Below are positions 1 through 4,521 of a stretch of DNA of 6,026 nt, piece after piece. Within the stretch, counting starts at the first letter, position 1; each line of letters begins with the position of its first letter. A program made the translations under genes and the position numbers. Under the pieces are notes generated by a model, which saw only the letters and a program-made list of their open reading frames with translations, made no database searches and had not been told where the DNA came from. This DNA is from CAZNQW01 sp964575225 (lineage in GTDB: Bacteria > Chloroflexota > Anaerolineae > JAAYZQ01): contig CAZNQW010000237.1 in assembly GCA_964575225.1 (NCBI GenBank), positions 1 to 6,026 on the forward strand, in the 5' to 3' direction.

Positions 1-53
1 GGCATACGCGATGGAATCTCGTGACTGGAGTTAGACGTGTGCTCTTCCGATCT
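1..53 (+). other. Illumina P7/TruSeq adapter remnant (artefact)
   Basis: Bases 1-12 match the end of the Illumina P7 primer (GGCATACG then GAT, one mismatch at base 9). Bases 13-20 (GGAATCTC) sit where an 8-base index belongs. Bases 21-53 match the TruSeq read-2 adapter from GTGACTGGAG to CTCTTCCGATCT, with one C missing between 32 and 33. The match is from memory of the published adapter sequence. The order primer, index, adapter is intact, so this is synthetic sequence left on the end of an assembled contig. The two errors may be why trimming failed. Genomic sequence starts at about 54, and any reading frame crossing 1-53 is false. Confidence 0.97.
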
Positions 54-80
54 CAAGACCGACTGTGCAGCCGTCGATAT

Positions 81-103
81 CCCCCCACAGGGGAGGTTTT
101 GTT
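81..103 (+). terminator. Possible short hairpin terminator
   Basis: CCCCCC (81-86), loop ACA, then GGGGAGG (90-96) can form a 4-bp stem, or 6 bp with one bulged A, followed by TTTTGTT (97-103). The T-run is on the plus strand, so it would stop a transcript coming from the left, which is beyond the contig end. Read on the minus strand, the same stem lies just after the aminotransferase stop codon but has no T-run after it, so it would be a poor terminator for that gene. Confidence 0.25.
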
Positions 104-1417
104 CTAGTTGGCCCTCGACTCAGTAGCCATGACATCGCGCAGGGCTGCCTCGATCCCTTCCATGGCGCGATCCAGATCTTGATCGGTGTGCGCCGACGAT
201 AGCCCGTGGTGGAGCATGGTGTGGATATAGACGCCATGATCCAGGCAGGCTGTGTAAAAGCGGTCGAGGGTGTTCCAGTCGTTATCGACCAAATCGCCAT
301 AGTTGCGGATCGTGGGCTTTTCGGCCACGGGCCCAAAGAGGAAAGAGAACCGTGCGCCTTTGCCCTGCACCCTCCCCACGAACCCCAGCCGGTTCATGAT
401 CTCGTGAATGCCGGAATAGAACCGCTCGCATTGGCCTAAAAGACGGTCATAGTATCCCTCTTGCAAGATGACGTCAAAGAAGGCATGGCTGGCCATGATG
501 GCAATGAGGCCGGCGTTGAACGTGCCGCTGTGTTGGGCTTTTCCCAGGGGAGCGACGTGGGCCATGATCTCCCGCTTGCCGCCAAACACGCTGAGGGGTG
601 TGCCACCGCCGATGGCCTTGCCCAGCGTGCACAGGTCGGGCGTCACGCCATAGTCGCCCTGGATACACCCAGGGCCGGTGCGAAATCCAGACAGGATCTC
701 GTCAAAGATGAGGAGCGCCCCCTGCTCGCGGGTCAGACGCCGTAAAAGTTCCAGGTAGCCGGGAAGGGGTAGAATGGTGCCGCTGTTATAGTTGACCGGT
801 TCCAGGATGACCGCGGCGATTTCGTGCCCACGCCGGGTCAGGGTCTCTTCGACGCGCTCGAAATCGTTGAACGGCAGTACGATCACCTCGTCTTGCAGAG
901 AATCCGACAAGCCCTTCATCGCCGGCGTGATTTGAGGCCAGAGATCTCCTTTGGCCGGCCAGTAATTGTAGGCCAGGTACTCGTTGTAGCCATGAAAGTG
1001 GCCCTCGAACTTGACCACCACTCTGCGCCCAGTGTACTCTCGCGCCAGCTTGACGGCATAGGCAGTGGTTTCGGTGCCGCTCATGGAAAAGCGCATCATC
1101 TCCATGCAGGGCACGGTCTGGGCAATCGTCTGGGCCAGCCGGGCGTGCCATTCGTTTTCATAGGCGCACAGGATGCCCATCTGCAGGGCCTGCTCGATGG
1201 CCTTGACCACCTGGGGATGAGCGTGGCCCAGAAGGGAGGCCCCGAAGGACAGGCACAGGTCGACGTACTCGTTTCCCTCCAGGTCGTAGACTTTGCCCCC
1301 TTCCGCGCGAGCAAGGTAGAACGGCTCGCCCAACCCTTTGTTGATCCGTGCCGACGAACATACCCCGCCCGGCAGGTATTTGCTGGCGAGGGTCCAATTC
1401 TCCTGATTCCTCTTCAT
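104..1417 (-). CDS. Class III PLP-dependent aminotransferase, HemL-like
   Basis: A 437-aa protein of the fold-type I, class III aminotransferase family, closest in style to glutamate-1-semialdehyde 2,1-aminomutase (HemL). Visible landmarks are LPGGV near residue 15, the phosphate-loop motif SGTE at 113-116, FHG at 141-143 where the PLP-stacking aromatic sits, the cofactor Asp in FDE (D239), the predicted Schiff-base lysine K267 in GKAIGGG, and GTFNA at 298-302. The length equals that of HemL (about 430 aa). The start ATG at 1417 is chosen because the aminotransferase homology begins at once, AAGGGG lies 9 nt upstream, and a good promoter lies just beyond; the frame stays open further upstream but that stretch has no family features. 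Several HemL-typical stretches differ (GGVNSPVRAF is GGVCSSARIN; GCYHGH is GHFHGY; the AGTLSGNP region is SGTFNAGLI), so a role in tetrapyrrole synthesis is doubtful. It may act on another amino acid, amine or keto sugar. It is transcribed away from the kinase genes, with no partner gene visible. Confidence 0.9.
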   Translation of the reverse strand: MKRNQENWTLASKYLPGGVCSSARINKGLGEPFYLARAEGGKVYDLEGNEYVDLCLSFGASLLGHAHPQVVKAIEQALQMGILCAYENEWHARLAQTIAQTVPCMEMMRFSMSGTETTAYAVKLAREYTGRRVVVKFEGHFHGYNEYLAYNYWPAKGDLWPQITPAMKGLSDSLQDEVIVLPFNDFERVEETLTRRGHEIAAVILEPVNYNSGTILPLPGYLELLRRLTREQGALLIFDEILSGFRTGPGCIQGDYGVTPDLCTLGKAIGGGTPLSVFGGKREIMAHVAPLGKAQHSGTFNAGLIAIMASHAFFDVILQEGYYDRLLGQCERFYSGIHEIMNRLGFVGRVQGKGARFSFLFGPVAEKPTIRNYGDLVDNDWNTLDRFYTACLDHGVYIHTMLHHGLSSAHTDQDLDRAMEGIEAALRDVMATESRAN

Positions 1418-1426
1418 GGCCTGCTG

Positions 1427-1432
1427 CCCCTT
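1427..1432 (-). promoter_or_regulatory. Ribosome binding site of the aminotransferase
   Basis: On the minus strand AAGGGG ends 9 nt before the ATG at 1417. It is not a perfect Shine-Dalgarno sequence, but together with the promoter at 1482-1510 it supports this start over the longer open frame that continues upstream to about 1651. Confidence 0.5.
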
Positions 1433-1481
1433 GGCTGTGGATTTCCTGGAACGGAGGTTTCGGTTCTCAGGATCGACCCCC

Positions 1482-1510
1482 ATGCTACCCGAGATCGAGC
1501 GCCTTGTCAA
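1482..1510 (-). promoter_or_regulatory. Sigma-70-type promoter of the aminotransferase
   Basis: On the minus strand, a perfect -35 box TTGACA (1505-1510) is followed by a 17-nt spacer and TAGCAT (1482-1487, four of six matches to TATAAT). Transcription would start near 1475, giving a leader of about 58 nt before the ATG at 1417. This position also argues against any start codon upstream of 1475. Confidence 0.6.
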
Positions 1511-1653
1511 CTGGGTGTCCATTGGGTAGCAGCACTTGTTGCAAAGTCTGGATTTACCTACGGTAGGCTCGCGGCGGATCGCGTGCAGTCTTTGACAGTC
1601 ATCCGCCACAAAAAGCGTGGGATCTGGCGATCTCCAATGGTTTTCGCCCAACC

Positions 1654-1682
1654 GTACGGGCGGGTTTCAAACCCGCCCGTAC
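1654..1682. repeat. Perfect 14-bp palindromic intergenic repeat
   Basis: GTACGGGCGGGTTT (1654-1667) and AAACCCGCCCGTAC (1669-1682) are exact reverse complements separated by one C. Very similar palindromes (GGGCGGGTTT-N-AAACCCGCCC cores) are, from memory, dispersed repeats in intergenic regions of Chloroflexota and some other bacteria. No T-run follows, so it is not a standard terminator, although it would form a strong hairpin in RNA. It lies between two divergent promoters, more than 140 bp from each, so it is more likely a mobile or REP-like repeat than an operator. Confidence 0.75.
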
Positions 1683-1694
1683 AACGGACGACGC

Positions 1695-1728
1695 ATGGGG
1701 CGGCCGGGAAAGGCTTGTCATGCCCCTA
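1695..1728. repeat. Second, imperfect GC-rich dyad
   Basis: GGGGC (1697-1701) pairs with GCCCC (1722-1726), and inside it GCC (1703-1705) can pair with GGC (1712-1714). It begins only 12 nt after the perfect palindrome. The two may be one composite repeat unit spanning roughly 1654-1730. Taken alone the dyad is weak. Confidence 0.4.
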
Positions 1729-1836
1729 CGATTCAGCAATTTTGCCAATGAACTTGCCGAGTTCATGTCTAGCCAGCATGGCCGATACTGCGCCATCCAA
1801 GAACTAATGCCTTAACCAAGGCGGCCCAAGATTTTC

Positions 1837-1864
1837 TTGACAGTCGGCCGGAACATGGTATAAT
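1837..1864 (+). promoter_or_regulatory. Consensus sigma-70-type promoter of the kinase operon
   Basis: TTGACA (1837-1842), a 16-nt spacer and TATAAT (1859-1864). Both hexamers match the housekeeping-sigma consensus exactly, which is rare by chance in GC-rich DNA. Transcription would start near 1871, leaving a leader of about 165 nt before the kinase ATG at 2036. Such a strong core promoter suggests steady, housekeeping-level expression of the operon, unless a repressor covers it. Confidence 0.75.
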
Positions 1865-1882
1865 TGTGCTGAAAGAACAGGT

Positions 1883-1901
1883 GTACGGCGTAATGCTGTA
1901 C
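1883..1901 (+). other. Leader-RNA hairpin near the 5' end of the kinase transcript
   Basis: GTACGGC (1883-1889), loop GTAAT, and GCTGTAC (1895-1901) form a 7-bp stem with one G-U pair. It begins about 12 nt after the predicted transcription start. It could protect the 5' end of the RNA. No T-run follows, and it matches no riboswitch that I recognise. Confidence 0.4.
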
Positions 1902-2035
1902 TTGGAACGGTCCATAGGAAAAGGAATTCACGTGAAACCGGGGTGCCATGTGCGCCTGGCAGGCTTTTGGGGTACCTGTTCGGTGCGGACTAGCACTGGG
2001 TATGCTCGTTATCCGGAAAGGGATTGGGACCGGAG

Positions 2036-3739
2036 ATGTCTCTTGATCCCGATAGGGCCCTTTTGGTTGTGGCGATTGTCGCGGCAGCCGCCATCCTCTC
2101 GATTGTTCTTTTTATCCGCTTTGTGGGGAGTCGTCGCCGCTTTGTTCGTTGCGGTGCCAGGAGCCCCCGAGGCACCGTAGAATATTCTGCATGTGACCAG
2201 CCGCCAGCCCATTCGGCTGCCGTTCAGCCTGGACAAGGGCCGCCTGCCCTTCCTGCCGAGTTTCCTGAACTTGTAGCCGTCCAAGGTCCTCTGGCGCAGC
2301 AGCATTTTTCGATCCCCTTACAGGGACTGGCCATAGGTCGCCAATTCGACAACGATGTGGTTTTGAGCGATGAGCTGATGGTTTCCCGCCACCATGCCGT
2401 CCTCTCTTGGGAGCATGGGCAATGGGTCCTGTACGATCGCGACAGCTCTAACGGCACCTGGGTCAATGACCAACGCATCTTTCGCCACGTCCTGACGCCT
2501 GGGGATCGCATTCAGATATGGCAATCCCAATTTGTCTTTGCCCTTCCGGGGATGCCACTCCCTTCGCCCGCGCCTGTGGTTCCGGCAACGCCCGTGGTGC
2601 ACGTCGAGGGCCAGCGCTTTGCCGGGTATGTCTTGGAGGACCTGATCGGCCGGGGCGGCATGTCCGAGGTATTCAAAGCGAGGGATCTTGGGGGGCAGTC
2701 GGTAGCCATCAAGATTTTGCAGCAGAGCGATCCGTATCTGGTGAACAAGTTCATGCAAGAGGGCAACAAGATCGGCCCTCTTTTGCGTAACCATCCCAAT
2801 ATCATTTTTGTGCACGAGTTTGGCCGCAGCGACGATGGCCGTCTGTATATTGTCATGGAATACGTGGATGCGCCGTCACTGCGCCGCCTGACGCGACAGG
2901 CGTTGGCCGAACCTCAGGTGGTGGCCATCATGGGACAGGTGTGCAGCGCCCTGGCGTTTGCCCACCGACACAATGTGGTTCATCGTGATATCAAACCAGA
3001 GAACATCTTGGTGACAGCCGAGGGAAAAGTCAAGGTGTTGGATTTTGGCATCGCCAAGCTGACGTCGGCGGCCACAGTGACCCGCGACAAGATCGTCGGC
3101 ACGCCCGAGTACATCTCGCCCGAGCAAGCTCGCGGCGAGCCGGTGTGTCCGGCCAGCGACGTGTATGCCCTTGGGATCGTGCTCTATGAGCTGCTCACAG
3201 GCAGCGTCCCCTTTCGACGCCATCCCGGCGACGATCTCTATCGGGCGGCGATGGAAGTGATCCGCCAACATTTGAAAGAGCGCCCCGAGCCTCTGCGCAA
3301 GAGGAATCCAGAGATTCAGGTATCCAAACGGTTGGAGCAGGTCACGATGCGCGCCCTGAAAAAAGAGACCCGGGAACGATTTTCCTCGGCCCGGGAAATG
3401 GGGCAGGCGATGGGGTACAAAGAACCGAACGAGTTGCCGGTCCAGTCCGAGCGCCCTGAATCGGTGGGACTGGTGGTGATGAGGGGACCGCGACAGGGCC
3501 TGCGCATCCCGTTGTCTGGTGATGCGGTGATCCTGGGGCGCCTCGACCTGGACCCGGCCAATACCTCAATTTCCCGCCAGCATGTGACCATTTTCCCCCG
3601 AGGACAATCGTACTGGTTGCAGGATCTTTCCAAAAATGGAACCTGGGTGGATAGCCAGCGTGTGATGGGCGAAACGCCCATCCGAACCGGGGCCAAGATC
3701 ACCATTGGCGATAGCGTGCTCCAGCTCGACAGGCTGTAG
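2036..3739 (+). CDS. Membrane-anchored FHA - Ser/Thr kinase - FHA protein
   Basis: A 567-aa Hanks-type Ser/Thr protein kinase. Residues 8-30 form one hydrophobic helix followed by GSRRRF, which predicts the N-terminus outside and the rest in the cytoplasm. FHA domain 1 covers about 80-170 (GR 101-102, SRHH 117-120, SSNGT 137-141). After a Pro-rich linker (171-187) the kinase domain covers about 197-460: P-loop GRGGMSEV 205-212, ATP lysine K226, helix-C Glu E242, hinge MEYV 274-277, catalytic HRD 316-318 with K320 and N323, DFG 336-338, and SPE 361-363. All catalytic residues are present, so it should be active; it is an RD kinase, with activation-loop threonines T343, T347 and T349 as likely autophosphorylation sites. 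FHA domain 2 covers about 478-567 (GR 501-502, SRQH 513-516, KNGT 533-536). There are no PASTA repeats. ATG 2036 is preferred over an in-frame TTG at 2024, which overlaps the purine-rich stretch 2015-2023 that could serve the ATG. The FHA partner gene follows 35 nt downstream. Physiological target unknown. Confidence 0.93.
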   Translation: MSLDPDRALLVVAIVAAAAILSIVLFIRFVGSRRRFVRCGARSPRGTVEYSACDQPPAHSAAVQPGQGPPALPAEFPELVAVQGPLAQQHFSIPLQGLAIGRQFDNDVVLSDELMVSRHHAVLSWEHGQWVLYDRDSSNGTWVNDQRIFRHVLTPGDRIQIWQSQFVFALPGMPLPSPAPVVPATPVVHVEGQRFAGYVLEDLIGRGGMSEVFKARDLGGQSVAIKILQQSDPYLVNKFMQEGNKIGPLLRNHPNIIFVHEFGRSDDGRLYIVMEYVDAPSLRRLTRQALAEPQVVAIMGQVCSALAFAHRHNVVHRDIKPENILVTAEGKVKVLDFGIAKLTSAATVTRDKIVGTPEYISPEQARGEPVCPASDVYALGIVLYELLTGSVPFRRHPGDDLYRAAMEVIRQHLKERPEPLRKRNPEIQVSKRLEQVTMRALKKETRERFSSAREMGQAMGYKEPNELPVQSERPESVGLVVMRGPRQGLRIPLSGDAVILGRLDLDPANTSISRQHVTIFPRGQSYWLQDLSKNGTWVDSQRVMGETPIRTGAKITIGDSVLQLDRL

Positions 3740-3762
3740 CCTATCAACCGGGCAAGTGCGAC

Positions 3763-3769
3763 AAGGAGG
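3763..3769 (+). promoter_or_regulatory. Strong ribosome binding site of the FHA protein
   Basis: AAGGAGG ends 5 nt before the ATG at 3775, a near-ideal Shine-Dalgarno sequence in the 35-nt gap after the kinase stop. It fixes the start of the FHA gene and suggests it is translated more strongly than the kinase, as expected for a substrate or adaptor of that enzyme. Confidence 0.85.
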
Positions 3770-3774
3770 AAGAA

Positions 3775-4407
3775 ATGTCTGAGGATCGAACAACACCCAT
3801 GCGCCAGCCGTCAAGGTCCCCGCGGGGGTCCGATTTCGACGATCAGGAAACGGTCTTTACCGATCACGACAGCGTGACCCCGCCCACGATCCCGCTGGGC
3901 GATCAGCCGCGGGCGCCGGGCTCTGGCCCAGGCTTTGTGCGGGCCACGCCATCGGGTGGTACGACCCCGCCGCCCTATCCGCCGCCAGGCGGAGGCTTTC
4001 CCTTTGGCCCCCCACCGGCTCAGGCGTCGGGCGACCAGACCATGATCATCGCCGAACGGCCCGCGCCTGTCTTTGCCTGGCTCGTGGTCGTCGATGGACC
4101 TGACCGCGGTTCCATCGGCAAGGTACACACCCTGCGCGCCGATACGACGACCATCGGCCGAGCCTCGGGCAACCACATCGCCTTGCGCGATGACACCTGC
4201 TCGTCGCAGCACGCCCGCGTGCGCACCGAGCCGACCGAGGGGAAAGAATCGGCCTTTGTGTTGTATGATATGGGCAGCAGCAACGGGACCTTTGTGGGAA
4301 ACAAGGAATCGTATCGGGACGAGGGTAGTCGCACCTATCGCCAACCGTTGGCCGACGGCGATTATGTGCTCATTGGCGAGACAACCCTCGTCTTCAAGAT
4401 GCTCTAG
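3775..4407 (+). CDS. FHA-domain protein with disordered Pro/Gly-rich N-terminus
   Basis: A 210-aa soluble protein, probably a phosphothreonine-binding adaptor. Residues 1-97 are low in complexity and Pro/Gly-rich (PPPYPPPGGG near 65-74) and look disordered. The C-terminal half (about 98-210) is one FHA domain: GR 128-129, SSQH 143-146, SSNGT 168-172. The usual SRxH motif has Ser144 in place of Arg, but the ligand-contacting Gly-Arg, Ser, His and Asn-Gly positions are present. Two threonines in the tail sit in acidic or hydrophobic settings typical of kinase targets: T26 in DDQETVFTD and T89 in DQTMII. The layout recalls actinobacterial GarA/FhaA-type proteins, where a kinase phosphorylates the N-terminal tail and the FHA domain of the same protein binds it, but this is analogy and not shown orthology. 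It lies between the kinase and the VWA gene. No signal peptide or membrane segment. Confidence 0.9.
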   Translation: MSEDRTTPMRQPSRSPRGSDFDDQETVFTDHDSVTPPTIPLGDQPRAPGSGPGFVRATPSGGTTPPPYPPPGGGFPFGPPPAQASGDQTMIIAERPAPVFAWLVVVDGPDRGSIGKVHTLRADTTTIGRASGNHIALRDDTCSSQHARVRTEPTEGKESAFVLYDMGSSNGTFVGNKESYRDEGSRTYRQPLADGDYVLIGETTLVFKML

Positions 4408-4505
4408 CGATTGCATTTTCGGTAGTTCGTGCCTGCCGCCGGGCTCGGTCCTCACGAGTCGGCTTGCAACACCTGCTGCGAAGGGTGTGCCGTTTGGTTG
4501 CCAAA

Positions 4506-4512
4506 AAGGAGG
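4506..4512 (+). promoter_or_regulatory. Ribosome binding site that sets a GTG start
   Basis: AAGGAGG (4506-4512) lies 9 nt before GTG at 4522. It decides the start: the GTG gives a complete signal peptide, while the next in-frame ATG (4537) is further from the site and would remove the basic n-region. A small hairpin (TTTGG 4493-4497 with CCAAA 4501-4505) lies directly in front of it. Confidence 0.8.
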
Positions 4513-4521
4513 AGAACGACA

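Larger units (their letters stand above)
1418..2035. other. Divergent intergenic region without a convincing gene
   Basis: This 618-bp gap separates the minus-strand aminotransferase from the plus-strand kinase operon. It holds one promoter for each side, a small dyad CCTAC-G-GTAGG at 1557-1567, a perfect palindromic repeat at 1654-1682 with a weaker GC-rich dyad after it, and the kinase leader. Reading frames across it do not look like protein: some translate the repeat itself, and the one at 1866-2180 runs into the kinase gene in another frame. I see no tRNA, recognisable riboswitch or CRISPR-like unit. Confidence 0.7.

Noticed and set aside
31..336. Minus-strand open frame ending in EIGRAHV
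   Set aside because: Its C-terminus is the translated adapter, and the rest lies in another frame of the aminotransferase gene.
1654..1728. CRISPR array or rho-independent terminator
   Set aside because: There is only one palindromic unit with no spacer periodicity, and no T-run follows the stem.
1599..1796. Minus-strand 65-codon frame containing RAGLKPARTVG
   Set aside because: That peptide is the translation of the palindromic repeat, a common source of false small proteins.
824..1807. Plus-strand open frame of 327 codons
   Set aside because: It is antisense to most of the aminotransferase, crosses the palindromic repeat, and shows no domain or suitable ribosome site.
2024..2035. TTG start four codons upstream of the kinase ATG
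   Set aside because: No ribosome site lies at proper distance before it, and it adds only four residues; the ATG at 2036 is the simpler choice.
1866..2180. Possible leader peptide before the kinase (also a GTG start at 1932 with AAGGAA upstream)
   Set aside because: It runs 145 bp into the kinase gene in another frame and its product has no protein-like pattern. Translational coupling is not excluded but unsupported.
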